NCBI GenBank assembly: GCA_031286285.1
Contig: JAITUN010000010.1
Location: forward strand, 1 to 33,045
Reading direction: 5' to 3'
DNA: 33,045 nt
Source of the DNA: Bacteroidales bacterium
GTDB taxonomy: Bacteria; Bacteroidota; Bacteroidia; Bacteroidales; WCHB1-69
Shown here: piece by piece, positions 7,766-16,088 of the stretch
Layout of the letters: each line of letters opens with the position of its first letter
Numbering within the stretch: the stretch's first letter is position 1
Position numbers and translations under genes: made by a program
The notes under the pieces: generated by a model
Told to the model about the DNA's origin: nothing
The model's database searches: none
Seen by the model: the letters and a program-made list of their open reading frames with translations, nothing else

Positions 7766-9578
7766 TTGCAATATCAAATTCTTTTTTCATCAAACTTTCA
7801 TTAATAATTTCAGCCAAATCCTTAACGTGAAAATCGGTACCATGCATGAATGCCTTTTTGCACATTGGGCAAGCGGTAGCAATTATGTCAGGTTTTTTCT
7901 TAATAAGATTTTGTAAGGCAGCGTCTCTGATTTTCTTTTGTTCTTCGCTTTCAAGAGAAGTATTTCCAAGATTAAACCCGCAACAGAAACTTTTCTCTTT
8001 TTGGTTATTAATTGTGAGCAGTGTAACAGCTTTTTTCAGTACTTTTCTTGGTGCTTTGTAAACACCGCACCCTCTGCCTAATTCGCAAGGATCGTGATAA
8101 ACGGCCTTTAAGTCCATTTTTGATACAGTAATCTTCTTTTCAGTAATACATTTTTCAATATATTCGGAATGATGAACCACCGGAACATTAAGTTTATATT
8201 CTTTTTTAAACGACTGGTAGCATATTGGGCATGATGTTACTAATAGTGTAGCATTTGATTCACGAATTAAAGATGTGTTTTTTCGCCTTAATTCTTTAGC
8301 TTGCTGCTCAAATCCTTGCTGAACTAAAGGGCGACCGCAGCAGATTGTTTTTTTGGAGTCTATATGCCAATATTTTTGCCCTGCTACTTCAAAAATATTT
8401 TTCATAGCAGATACTATACCAGGTGTTAAATGAGACATGCACCCTGAGAAATAGGCTATTCTTCCTATGGCATTAAAGGGTTGTATTACATCTACATACT
8501 TATAACTATCCGTCTTGTCTAATTCCTTTTTATAGCGCATTTGCTGGCGGATTCTTGTTAATTCTAATCCAACAGGACACTCTTCAACGCATCTATCACA
8601 CATCAAACAGTTGTTTGCAACCTCTTCTTTTAATTTTTTATTACGAATATCTCTAAGTAAATAAACAGATTGTACATCAGTAAGTTTTAATTCTTTATAT
8701 AATGGGCAATTTTCAATACAGATCCCACAACGGGAGCAGGCACTCAGTTCAAACTTTGTATATCCTGTAGGTTTACTACTTTCATGTAATCCTAATTTTC
8801 TAAGAAAAATTAAAACAGGCTCTGTAAAAATATGCATATATCTTGAAAAAGGTAGAACTACGAAAAAAATACCCAGTGCTAATGAGTAAAATAACCACCA
8901 TGTAGTTTCTAAATACCAAAATGTATCACTACTTACAGATGGAAAAGTAAAATTAATCAGTTTTCCGAGTCTTTCTGTAAGAAATCCTCCGTTGTTGTAT
9001 CTGTTAGCAGTAAAACTCTCTGCTAAAAGTCGCAAAGGAAAAATAAGCCAAAGCGATATCATAGCAATTTTATCCAAGAGTAAATGTTTGGTAGCTTTTC
9101 TAATTCCAACAATTCTAGAATAAAAACGTTTGAACAAAGCTAACACAATACCGGATAAAATAATGCAAAGTAAAAGATCCATGAGATGGTTGAAAAACAA
9201 TTCTCCTTTAAAATTAGGGAGTTCTTTTCCAAAATATCTAAAAAAAATGGGTACCCATAGAGGATGCTTCCCTTTAATAGCTACACTTGCTTCAATAGCA
9301 CCAAAAACAATTAGCAAAAACCAGCCTAATGCAATTGCAGCGTGCATGTATCCTAACATAAGTTTGTGTTTAAATACCTTACGATGGAAAAGAACTTCGG
9401 AAAAAATTTCCCAAATGGCAGGAATAAACTTCCATGACAAAATATTCTTAAGCATGATAGCACGCTGTAATCGATCGAAATTTCTAATCCATCTAATCCA
9501 TTTGATGAAGCAAATTCCAAATAAGAGGACAACACCAATACAAAAGGGAATAATAAATGGGTTAAAGTACGACGACAT
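7746..9578 (-). CDS. Membrane-bound Fe-S oxidoreductase with two CCG domains (HdrD/EMO-like)
   Basis: The 610 residues form an integral-membrane electron-transfer protein. About five N-terminal hydrophobic helices (8-28, 78-98, 130-150, 170-187, 225-245) with several histidines (for example 79, 131, 249) resemble NarI-type heme b domains. A dicluster ferredoxin module follows (Cys281/284/287/291 and 324/327/330/334). Two complete CCG modules come last: C380...C413-C414...C450PIC453 and C498...C532-C533...C570PMC573. This order is that of the HdrD-like ETF:menaquinone oxidoreductases described in syntrophs, so electron transfer between a soluble donor (possibly ETF) and quinone is plausible. 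The HdrC-like gene starts the unit 4 bases upstream. The substrate assignment is inference. Confidence 0.85.
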   Translation of the reverse strand: MSSYFNPFIIPFCIGVVLLFGICFIKWIRWIRNFDRLQRAIMLKNILSWKFIPAIWEIFSEVLFHRKVFKHKLMLGYMHAAIALGWFLLIVFGAIEASVAIKGKHPLWVPIFFRYFGKELPNFKGELFFNHLMDLLLCIILSGIVLALFKRFYSRIVGIRKATKHLLLDKIAMISLWLIFPLRLLAESFTANRYNNGGFLTERLGKLINFTFPSVSSDTFWYLETTWWLFYSLALGIFFVVLPFSRYMHIFTEPVLIFLRKLGLHESSKPTGYTKFELSACSRCGICIENCPLYKELKLTDVQSVYLLRDIRNKKLKEEVANNCLMCDRCVEECPVGLELTRIRQQMRYKKELDKTDSYKYVDVIQPFNAIGRIAYFSGCMSHLTPGIVSAMKNIFEVAGQKYWHIDSKKTICCGRPLVQQGFEQQAKELRRKNTSLIRESNATLLVTSCPICYQSFKKEYKLNVPVVHHSEYIEKCITEKKITVSKMDLKAVYHDPCELGRGCGVYKAPRKVLKKAVTLLTINNQKEKSFCCGFNLGNTSLESEEQKKIRDAALQNLIKKKPDIIATACPMCKKAFMHGTDFHVKDLAEIINESLMKKEFDIATIPLDT

Positions 9579-9582
9579 GCTA

Positions 9583-9915
9583 TTATAGATTGTTTTCTTT
9601 CAGAATTTTACGTAAACTAATCACAAGAAATCTGAGATTCACTCCTCGAGGACAAACTAACGTACATTTTCCGCAAAGCATACATTGTTTTAACGAATCT
9701 GCCAATTCATCATAGATACCGGAATAAAATGTAGTGTGAATTTTGCGAATATTGAAATCTGTAAATTGGGCTGCCGAGCAAGTTGCAGTACAAGTACCGC
9801 AACGAATACACTTTCTAAATGAGCCAACAGTTTCTTCCAACTGCTTTAATGGGAAACGGTCAATATCTAAATTGATAGAATGGCCACAGTTAATTTGAAA
9901 TCCAAAATCAATCAT
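9583..9915 (-). CDS. HdrC-like 4Fe-4S dicluster protein
   Basis: This is a 110-residue soluble protein carrying two ferredoxin-type motifs: Cys36/39/42/46 (CIRCGTCTATC) and Cys78/81/84/88 (CMLCGKCTLVCP). These bind two [4Fe-4S] clusters, as in the HdrC subunit of heterodisulfide reductases. The first motif ends in C-S rather than C-P, as in many HdrC proteins. It lies 3 bases after the glycosyltransferase gene and 4 bases before the membrane CCG oxidoreductase, to which it most likely passes electrons. Start is the ATG at 9915. Confidence 0.88.
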   Translation of the reverse strand: MIDFGFQINCGHSINLDIDRFPLKQLEETVGSFRKCIRCGTCTATCSAAQFTDFNIRKIHTTFYSGIYDELADSLKQCMLCGKCTLVCPRGVNLRFLVISLRKILKENNL

Positions 9916-9918
9916 TGC

Positions 9919-10818
9919 CTATAATTTTTTTTCTAGACCTAAAATAAATTCATTGAACCAATCGGCAAAAATTCGCGACAATCCTCTTTTATACACTTTT
10001 CTAAATGTGTAAGCATCTGCTTTTCTGTTCCTTTCAATGATTGCCGGATGCTGAAGGGGCAAAATAGGAGCAGTATCTTTCATCAATTTTCTGATATGTC
10101 TTTTTCTTTTTTTGAACCCTACATTGGTTACTAGATTCACATTCGGAGCTATGCATAAGCCATCTTTTTTCCAAATGTGGAAATTATATTGATATTCCCA
10201 ATAATCTAAATTATATTTGCGTAATACATTATAAATCCGATGACAAAATATCTTTTCTATCGGATTATGTACATATTTATCAATTATTTTGTACACTTCT
10301 TCAGGTTCTTTTTTTATTTCTAAATTAAACTCTTGCCAAGTTCTTCGCCAGGTGGCAAATCCCCAAATAAATGCGTAGGCAGAATAATGGTAAGAGTTTT
10401 TGAGATATTTTTTCCCTCTTTCTAAATAGTTAGCGCCAATATGCATTATTTCAGGCACATCACGATATTTTTCCAATAGCTGCTCACAATAGTGAAAGAA
10501 ATCAAGATTAGGCATTGTGTCGTCGAATAAAATAATACCTTCTTTCTCATGTTCAAACATCCACGAAATAGCCTTATAAGCATTTTTTGATTTTCCAATA
10601 TGCTCATCGTGAAACATATATTTAGTTTCACATTTCCATTCCGGCATAATAACAGAGCGCGCTTTTAAGCACATTTGATAGTCGATTTGAATATTTCTAT
10701 TGGCTCCATCAGCAGCAACATATAGTTTTTCGGGTTTTATTTTTCTGATTATTTGAAACAGATTATGTGTTTCTTCAACACGATTATACAATATTAAGAG
10801 GATAGGGGTCTTAAACAT
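9919..10818 (-). CDS. Putative nucleotide-diphospho-sugar transferase (HlpA-like GT)
   Basis: The 299-residue product has a GT-A type start: PILLILYNRVEETHNLFQ, then LYVAADGAN (32-40). A GIILFDD motif (94-100) follows, sited where glycosyltransferases have a metal-binding EDD/DxD. FIWGFATWRRTW is in the middle. Such proteins are common in Bacteroidota, are often mislabelled as hemolytic protein HlpA, and are thought to decorate polysaccharide or lipid carriers. Here Phe98 stands where relatives usually have an acidic residue, so activity should be confirmed. It is the first gene of a tight cluster with the HdrC-like and CCG genes, and I see no functional link between them. Confidence 0.72.
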   Translation of the reverse strand: MFKTPILLILYNRVEETHNLFQIIRKIKPEKLYVAADGANRNIQIDYQMCLKARSVIMPEWKCETKYMFHDEHIGKSKNAYKAISWMFEHEKEGIILFDDTMPNLDFFHYCEQLLEKYRDVPEIMHIGANYLERGKKYLKNSYHYSAYAFIWGFATWRRTWQEFNLEIKKEPEEVYKIIDKYVHNPIEKIFCHRIYNVLRKYNLDYWEYQYNFHIWKKDGLCIAPNVNLVTNVGFKKRKRHIRKLMKDTAPILPLQHPAIIERNRKADAYTFRKVYKRGLSRIFADWFNEFILGLEKKL

Positions 10819-10854
10819 AATGATGTTATTTAGTTTGCGAAAATAGATTTTTTT

Positions 10855-11574
10855 TTACAAAATGTTTTTCAAAATATGAATCATTTTTTCTTCTTCATTC
10901 CATGCCAAATCTAACCAGTGAATTACAAATCCGGAACGTTCCATTTTTCTAAACCAAGTCATTTGGCGTTTGGAAAACTGATGTATTGCTGTGTTGAGTT
11001 TTTGAAACATGGTGTTATAATCCAATTGCTGAGTAAGATACAACATAACATAACGATATTCTAAGCCATATTTGTACAATTGTTCGGTAGAAACACCTTC
11101 TTTCAGAAGCGCTTGTACTTCTTCAATCATTCCGTTTTCAAGCCGTTCTTTCAGCCGCAAAGTAATTCGTCTTCTCACCTCATCTCTTTCTCCTTTAATT
11201 CCAAAAATGAGGGAAGAGATAGGAGTGGATTGATAACCGAGCAACAGAGCCTCAATATACATTCCACTACCGCCGCACAGAATTACGCTCTTGTTTCGCT
11301 GCTGAATGTCAATAATCGCTTGTTGGGCTAATTTTTGATAGTTGAATACTGTATTTACAATTCCGGGTTCTTCAATATCAATGAGATGGTAAGGAATTTT
11401 GACCCCGTCAACAGTATAATCTTCTATATCCTTACCGGTTCCTATGTCCATCCTTTTATAGATTTGGCGGGAATCGGCACTAATAATCTCTGCATCTATT
11501 TCTTTTGCTAAAAGTGCCGCAATACGTGTTTTTCCGGTAGCGGTAGGACCGAGAATAGTGATAATGGGGTTCAT
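10855..11574 (-). CDS. miaA: tRNA dimethylallyltransferase MiaA, shortened
   Basis: MiaA transfers a dimethylallyl group to A37 of tRNAs reading UNN codons. Visible are the P-loop GPTATGKT (9-16), ISADSRQIY with the catalytic aspartate (31-39), GTGKD, a GGSGMY loop (usually GGTGLY) near 101-106, and the C-terminal QFSKRQMTWFRKMER (199-213). At 239 residues it is about 60-70 residues shorter than the usual 300-316. The missing stretch falls between LLGYQ (111-115) and ISSLIFGI (119-126), where other MiaA proteins have the flexible tRNA-contacting insertion and a conserved RALE segment. The reading frame is open throughout. It may be a reduced or non-functional copy, or a genuine short form. 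Confidence 0.85.
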   Translation of the reverse strand: MNPIITILGPTATGKTRIAALLAKEIDAEIISADSRQIYKRMDIGTGKDIEDYTVDGVKIPYHLIDIEEPGIVNTVFNYQKLAQQAIIDIQQRNKSVILCGGSGMYIEALLLGYQSTPISSLIFGIKGERDEVRRRITLRLKERLENGMIEEVQALLKEGVSTEQLYKYGLEYRYVMLYLTQQLDYNTMFQKLNTAIHQFSKRQMTWFRKMERSGFVIHWLDLAWNEEEKMIHILKNIL

Positions 11575-11578
11575 AGTG

Positions 11579-11610
11579 CAAAAAAAGAGGCTGTTTTACA
11601 GCCCCTTTTT
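11579..11610 (-). terminator. Rho-independent terminator after the T9SS-protein gene
   Basis: GGCTGT (11589-11594), a 3-base loop and ACAGCC (11598-11603) form a perfect stem. On the minus strand it extends through a G-U pair and an AAAAAG/CTTTTT flank, followed by a run of seven T (complement of A at 11580-11586). It is 8 bases past the stop of the 11618-13297 gene. The T-run ends only 5 bases before the miaA start codon, so hairpin and miaA leader overlap. Confidence 0.85.
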
Positions 11611-11617
11611 GTAGTTA

Positions 11618-13297
11618 TTATTTCACCACCAATTTTTGCATATACGACTGCCCTGTACTTGAGTCTGTCAATTTCATCAAATACATACCGGCAGGATACT
11701 GAGACACAGAAATAATATTTTTTCCTTCATATAAATTTTCAACTGCAATGAGATTTCCCAGCAAGCTATATACTTCCAATTTCATTGGAGAGCCGGCAAC
11801 AATGTACACGTAATTTGTAGCGGGATTGGGAGATAGTTGAATTGCCGACTGATTGAAAGAAGCAATACCTACAACATTATTGCTTTTATCCAAAGGAACA
11901 ATTCGGTTTTTATTATAAGTGAATTTACAAATACCATCAATATTTACAAGCAATGTTGGAATTGGGTCTTTATCTTTAATATAATCCGCATTAAAATTAT
12001 CAGTATAAACAACTGAATCGTAAATAGTTGTATTTTCTTTCAAGTTGTAATATTTTCCGGATTCAAAAATTCCTGTTTGAGTGTAAAGTACATTATTTAT
12101 TCTGATTATTTTTGCTTGAATAGGACTATTATTATCACTATTCAATTGAGAAGCTGTAATAACTACAGGTTCTACTTTTGCGTACCATTCAACCACATCA
12201 CATTCTCCTGCAGGAACTAGTTCTATCATACCGAAATAGTTAGTTAAAGTACCTGTAATATTAGAAATTTTATCTCCAATTTGAACATCAGTTAGAAGAT
12301 TTCCATAGACCATTATTGCTGCTGTCCCGTCTTGAATATAAATAGTATTATTGGTTTGTTTTTGAGTAACTACTGCTTTTCCTGTATAAGTTAAAACAGT
12401 TGAACCAGGGTTATTTCCATTATTAAATGGAGGTGCAAAAGTACGTAATTGAGCCAAAGAGGCTGCCGATTGTGGAAAACTATAAGTAGCAGAAACAACA
12501 TTACTGGGATCCAAACCATCTTTTACCGCGAACGCTTTAATAGTAGTAGTGTTTTCTACAAAAATTGGGGTAGAAAAAGTTTCAGAACTTGTAGTAGGTG
12601 CTGATCCATCTGTAGTATAATGAATAGTAGCGCCTTCTGTAGCACAGTTAATAGATACATTCTGAGGAGTATTATAAGTACCGCTGCTTGGAGAGAAAGT
12701 TGGATTTGCAACCTGTGTTGATGTTCCTGCATCAATAATGCTAATATTGTCAATAAAAATACGACTTCCATTTACATTTTGAACATAGGCAGATGTTTTG
12801 AAATACATAGAAGTAGGTGTTGAGATTCCTGTAAACTGGAAAGAACATTCTACTAAATTACCTGCAGTAATAGGCCAACTGCCGAGAGGAACAACAAAAT
12901 CTGTTTCTTGGTCTCCATAAACTACAATTACTTTTGCACTTGGTATCGTGTTTGTTCCTGTTGAAGGCCAACTAATAGCATAAAATTTAACTGCAATTGT
13001 GGATGCTCCATTTGTGTTAATAACTTCTGTACACAAAGCTCCCGGATCATTAGAAGTTCCCATTCTGATTTTTTTCCCCCCTTCATAGATTCTTTCGCTA
13101 TTTGCAAAAATAAATCCATCGGGCATACCCTCCGCTTTTATTGCAGAATTTGAACCGGAGGATCCATCTGAATTACCTCCAATTTTAGAAAAATCGGATT
13201 GAAAAGGTAAATTGATTTGTGCAAACATAGTGTTTGAAATGCCCAACATCATAATCAATGCAAAGGCTAAAATTTGTAAAAAGTAGTTTTTTTTCAT
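11618..13297 (-). CDS. Type IX-secreted protein with chitobiase-like and OB-fold-like domains
   Basis: This 559-residue protein is exported by the general pathway and then by type IX secretion. Parts in order are a signal peptide (1-27, cleavage near MFAQ), a beta-rich module with no clear name (about 30-190), and a chitobiase/beta-hexosaminidase C-terminal-like domain (about 197-273, with ATIHYTTDGSAPT). Next is an OB-fold-like module resembling those of secreted nuclease-associated proteins (about 280-470, TYTGKAVV...IYIQDGTAAIMVYG). A type A sorting domain (about 487-559: LSPNPATNYV, LEVYSLLGN, YPAGMYLMKL, QKLVVK) comes last. No catalytic domain is visible, so a binding or surface role is more likely than an enzymatic one. 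Confidence 0.85.
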   Translation of the reverse strand: MKKNYFLQILAFALIMMLGISNTMFAQINLPFQSDFSKIGGNSDGSSGSNSAIKAEGMPDGFIFANSERIYEGGKKIRMGTSNDPGALCTEVINTNGASTIAVKFYAISWPSTGTNTIPSAKVIVVYGDQETDFVVPLGSWPITAGNLVECSFQFTGISTPTSMYFKTSAYVQNVNGSRIFIDNISIIDAGTSTQVANPTFSPSSGTYNTPQNVSINCATEGATIHYTTDGSAPTTSSETFSTPIFVENTTTIKAFAVKDGLDPSNVVSATYSFPQSAASLAQLRTFAPPFNNGNNPGSTVLTYTGKAVVTQKQTNNTIYIQDGTAAIMVYGNLLTDVQIGDKISNITGTLTNYFGMIELVPAGECDVVEWYAKVEPVVITASQLNSDNNSPIQAKIIRINNVLYTQTGIFESGKYYNLKENTTIYDSVVYTDNFNADYIKDKDPIPTLLVNIDGICKFTYNKNRIVPLDKSNNVVGIASFNQSAIQLSPNPATNYVYIVAGSPMKLEVYSLLGNLIAVENLYEGKNIISVSQYPAGMYLMKLTDSSTGQSYMQKLVVK

Positions 13298-13341
13298 AAT
13301 ACTATAATTTATTGGTTATTAAATAATTTTTTTTGACGCTG

Positions 13342-13369
13342 CAAATATAACAGATAAATTGAATACAAA
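13342..13369 (-). promoter_or_regulatory. Promoter for the T9SS-protein gene
   Basis: Read on the minus strand, TATATTTG (13342-13349) is a perfect -7 TAnnTTTG box, 44 bases before the start codon at 13297. A TTTG (13366-13369) lies upstream with a 16-base spacer, shorter than the usual 19-21. The -7 assignment is therefore firmer than the -33. Confidence 0.6.
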
Positions 13370-13403
13370 TATTTTTTTTATGAATTTTTTGTTACAATAA
13401 TTG

Positions 13404-14375
13404 TCAGACATAAATTTCTAATAGCCTTGATTTTACATTCGGAACTAAATTAATTTCAGGAACTACTGCAGGTTTTAAGGCACTCTCTCCGGCATACAAT
13501 ACCTCATGAAAATCATCGCCAAACAGATGTACCTCTCCTTCCACACAAAAATAAACTACAAATGAATCTATGTTGGTGTATTTTTTGTGCAGCGGTTGGT
13601 CAAAAATGATCGCATTGATATTAAAAAACTCAGAACGAAATAAGTTTGAGGTGGTGTTAAAATTCTCTTCATAATCAATTTTATAGTTTTCATTTTTATC
13701 GAAATGAATAGCTTCCAATGCTTCTGCAACATGCAGTTCTCTTGGCATTCCATTAGCATCCACTCTGTTCCAGTCGAAGATTCGGTATGTGATATCCGAG
13801 GGTTGTTGAATCTCTGCTATTTGAACTCCTTTTCCCAGAGCATGAACAGTACCTGCAGGAATAAAAAAGAGTTCTCCTTTTTTCACAGGATAAAACTGCA
13901 GCAAAGAATCGATTTGTTTTTTTTGGACTGCTTCAATATATTCTTGTTTTTCAACAAGTTTATTAAATCCCACATAGATTCCGGCGTTTTCTTCGGCATG
14001 AATGATATACCATATTTCGGTTTTTCCATTTTGTCCGTATCTTTGTTGAGCCAAAGTATCATCGGGGTGCACTTGTACAGAAAGAACATCTTGTGCATCA
14101 ATAAGTTTAATCAACAGCGGAAAGCCCAGACCGTTTTTTTCAAATACGGTTTCGCCCACCAATTCACCCATGTATGTTTCTATCAGTTCTCTTAAATCAT
14201 TTTCTGCTAAAAAACCATTAATTACCACAGAGATATTTTCATCTAAGTCAGAGATTTCCCAACTTTCGCCGAACTTTGTAGCGGTATCATCGGTTTTGTT
14301 AAATTTTTCAGCAAGTGTACGACCTCCCCAAATACGTTCTTTCAAAATGGGTTCAAATTTTAATGGATATAACAT
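13404..14375 (-). CDS. manA: Mannose-6-phosphate isomerase, type I
   Basis: This cytosolic zinc enzyme interconverts mannose-6-phosphate and fructose-6-phosphate, feeding GDP-mannose and GDP-fucose synthesis or mannose use. The 323 residues show WGGRTL near the N-terminus. The metal-site motifs are QVHPDD (101-106, His103), GKTEIWY (117-123, Glu120) and FIPAGTVHALG (171-181, His178). The segment ITYRIFDWNR (195-204) is the usual active-site stretch. The short cupin form is typical of Bacteroidota and Bacillota. It starts 5 bases after the lipoprotein gene on the same strand, so the two are probably co-transcribed. Confidence 0.93.
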   Translation of the reverse strand: MLYPLKFEPILKERIWGGRTLAEKFNKTDDTATKFGESWEISDLDENISVVINGFLAENDLRELIETYMGELVGETVFEKNGLGFPLLIKLIDAQDVLSVQVHPDDTLAQQRYGQNGKTEIWYIIHAEENAGIYVGFNKLVEKQEYIEAVQKKQIDSLLQFYPVKKGELFFIPAGTVHALGKGVQIAEIQQPSDITYRIFDWNRVDANGMPRELHVAEALEAIHFDKNENYKIDYEENFNTTSNLFRSEFFNINAIIFDQPLHKKYTNIDSFVVYFCVEGEVHLFGDDFHEVLYAGESALKPAVVPEINLVPNVKSRLLEIYV

Positions 14376-14380
14376 AATAT

Positions 14381-14713
14381 CTATTTTGGTTTATACACAG
14401 TAAGTTCGAAATTTTTAGTATAAACATTACCGCCACTTCCTGCACTTACTGAATAGGTGTTGGAAATAGTATCATACCCCATTTTGAATACAGTAAAATC
14501 CCATTTACCGGCAGGTAGATTATCAAACATATAAAAACCTGATTTATCAGTTTTAGTTTCCAAAGTTTTCTTAGATTTTGTTATCAAAATTGTAACATCT
14601 TCTATAGGATTTTTTTTATTATTTCTTACAAAACCCTGTACTCTAAGATCTGATTTTGTGCAAGCTGTAATAATAAAGATAAAAGAAATGAAAAGAATGA
14701 GTATTTTTTTCAT
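14381..14713 (-). CDS. Small lipoprotein with carboxypeptidase-regulatory-like fold
   Basis: The product is 110 residues when started at the ATG of MKKILILF (14713). A longer in-frame ATG at 14803 would overlap the upstream PLP enzyme gene and bury the signal peptide, so I reject it. The lipobox is ITAC with Cys18 as the lipidated residue. The mature part (about 24-105) looks like a single carboxypeptidase-regulatory/CNA-B-like beta sandwich: VQGFVRNNKKNPIEDVTI, then KSGFYMFDNLPAGKWDFTV and KMGYDT. Such domains usually serve as anchors or sugar/protein contacts in envelope proteins. No function can be given. Confidence 0.8.
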   Translation of the reverse strand: MKKILILFISFIFIITACTKSDLRVQGFVRNNKKNPIEDVTILITKSKKTLETKTDKSGFYMFDNLPAGKWDFTVFKMGYDTISNTYSVSAGSGGNVYTKNFELTVYKPK

Positions 14714-14750
14714 AATGATTATTGTGTAAAAAGTTAAATGGCTAAGGTGA

Positions 14751-15950
14751 TTAATTCTTGATTTTGTAGATACAGTCTTTAATTTTATCAAATGTCCGCT
14801 CAATATTCATATCTAATCCTACTGAAAAACGAATAAGTCCTTCCGACATTCCCATTTCTCGTTGAATCTCTTCGGGTACTTCTGATGAGGTTGATTTTCC
14901 TGAGTTACTGAACAAGGTTTTGAAATATCCTAAACTAACCGCCAAATATCCCACATCGGCATCTTGCATTTTTTCCATAATAGCATTTGCTTTTTCAGCC
15001 GTACCCATATCAATAGCAATCATTCCACCGAATCCGTAACCGTTGTTCATCATAGATTTTAACAATTCGTGGTCGGGGTGTTCCGGCAATCCGGGATAGT
15101 TAAACTTGATTCCCAGTTCTTTAAACCGCTCTGCCAAATACAAGGCATTTTTCCCATGTTGCATCATTCTGATATGCAGGGTATGTAAGTTTTTCAAAAT
15201 AGAGGAGGATAATTTTGGGTCTAAAACAGGACCGAGCAACATGGCAGTGCCACAATTCACATCTGCTAAACTGTTAATAAAGTCAGTGGTGGAACAAATA
15301 GCGCCTGCAACGCAGTCGTTTTTACCATTGACAAACTTTGTCATACTATACACCACTACATCAACGCCAAAATTATGAGGAGTAACCATGAGTGGAGTAA
15401 ATGTATTATCGCACACTAATTTGGCATTGTTAGCATGTGCAATTTTTGCCAATTCGGGCAAATTAGAAATTTGGAGCAACGGGTTTGTCATTGTTTCCGT
15501 ATAGATCAGTTTTGTATTAGGGCGCATTGCTTTTTTCACAGAATCTAAATTGGAAATATTTACAAAAGTAACAGCGATATTGAATTTTTTGAGATAGTTT
15601 TCAAAAAATGCAAAGGTGCCACCGTAAGTGGTCATACTGGAAACGATATGGTCTCCGGAATTACAGATTTGCAAGATAGTACAAGTAATTGCGGACATTC
15701 CGGAAGCTGTAACCCACGCAGCCTCTGTATTTTCCATAGCGGCTAAAGCGTCTGCCAAATATTTGTTACTTGGATTCCAATGTCTTGAATAGAGGTAGCA
15801 CCCTTCGGTTTCTCCTTGAAAAGTATCGGTCATGGTACGGGCTTCTAAAAAGGTATAGGTTGCAGAATCTGTAACAGACGGATTTACATCTCCAAACTCT
15901 CCAAATTGGTGCAAATCCTGAATAGCGTTTGCAGGGTCAAATTTTTTCAT
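14751..15950 (-). CDS. Cys/Met-metabolism PLP-dependent enzyme (methionine gamma-lyase/cystathionine synthase-like)
   Basis: The 399 residues belong to the trans-sulfuration (MetB/MetC/MGL) PLP family. The cofactor lysine is Lys205 in VVYSMTKFVNGKND. ASGMSAI (82-88) contacts the phosphate, and CDNTFTPLMVTP (180-191) holds the aspartate that pairs with the pyridine nitrogen. An SRHWNPSNKYLADALAAME stretch (55-73) takes the place of the common SRxxNPT motif. The family includes cystathionine gamma-synthase, gamma-lyase, O-acetylhomoserine sulfhydrylase and methionine gamma-lyase. Residues visible here do not settle which. It has its own -7 box upstream and is followed by a 37-base gap before the lipoprotein start. 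Confidence 0.85.
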   Translation of the reverse strand: MKKFDPANAIQDLHQFGEFGDVNPSVTDSATYTFLEARTMTDTFQGETEGCYLYSRHWNPSNKYLADALAAMENTEAAWVTASGMSAITCTILQICNSGDHIVSSMTTYGGTFAFFENYLKKFNIAVTFVNISNLDSVKKAMRPNTKLIYTETMTNPLLQISNLPELAKIAHANNAKLVCDNTFTPLMVTPHNFGVDVVVYSMTKFVNGKNDCVAGAICSTTDFINSLADVNCGTAMLLGPVLDPKLSSSILKNLHTLHIRMMQHGKNALYLAERFKELGIKFNYPGLPEHPDHELLKSMMNNGYGFGGMIAIDMGTAEKANAIMEKMQDADVGYLAVSLGYFKTLFSNSGKSTSSEVPEEIQREMGMSEGLIRFSVGLDMNIERTFDKIKDCIYKIKN

Positions 15951-16017
15951 AAAGTTATAATTTTTAAATTGTTAATTTCAATAATTTAGATCAACTAATT
16001 AGATTAATGTTTGCGAG

Positions 16018-16025
16018 CAAAAATA
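16018..16025 (-). promoter_or_regulatory. -7 box for the PLP-enzyme gene
   Basis: TATTTTTG on the minus strand is a perfect TAnnTTTG, 67 bases before the start at 15950. No TTTG is present at the expected -33 distance. The rest of the 138-base gap (15951-16088) is AT-rich with no other visible feature. Confidence 0.5.
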
Positions 16026-16088
16026 ATAAAAATAAGATAGATAATTTTGCGTGAAATAGATGGAAATATTGAAAAGAAATTGTTGTGG

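Noticed and set aside
9130-9588. 152-codon plus-strand open frame
   Set aside because: It lies wholly antisense to the N-terminal membrane part of the CCG oxidoreductase and into the gap, its product has no domain signal, and the minus-strand gene has clear motifs.
14714-14803. 30-residue N-terminal extension of the small lipoprotein
   Set aside because: It overlaps the PLP-enzyme gene and would place the signal peptide and lipobox inside the protein.
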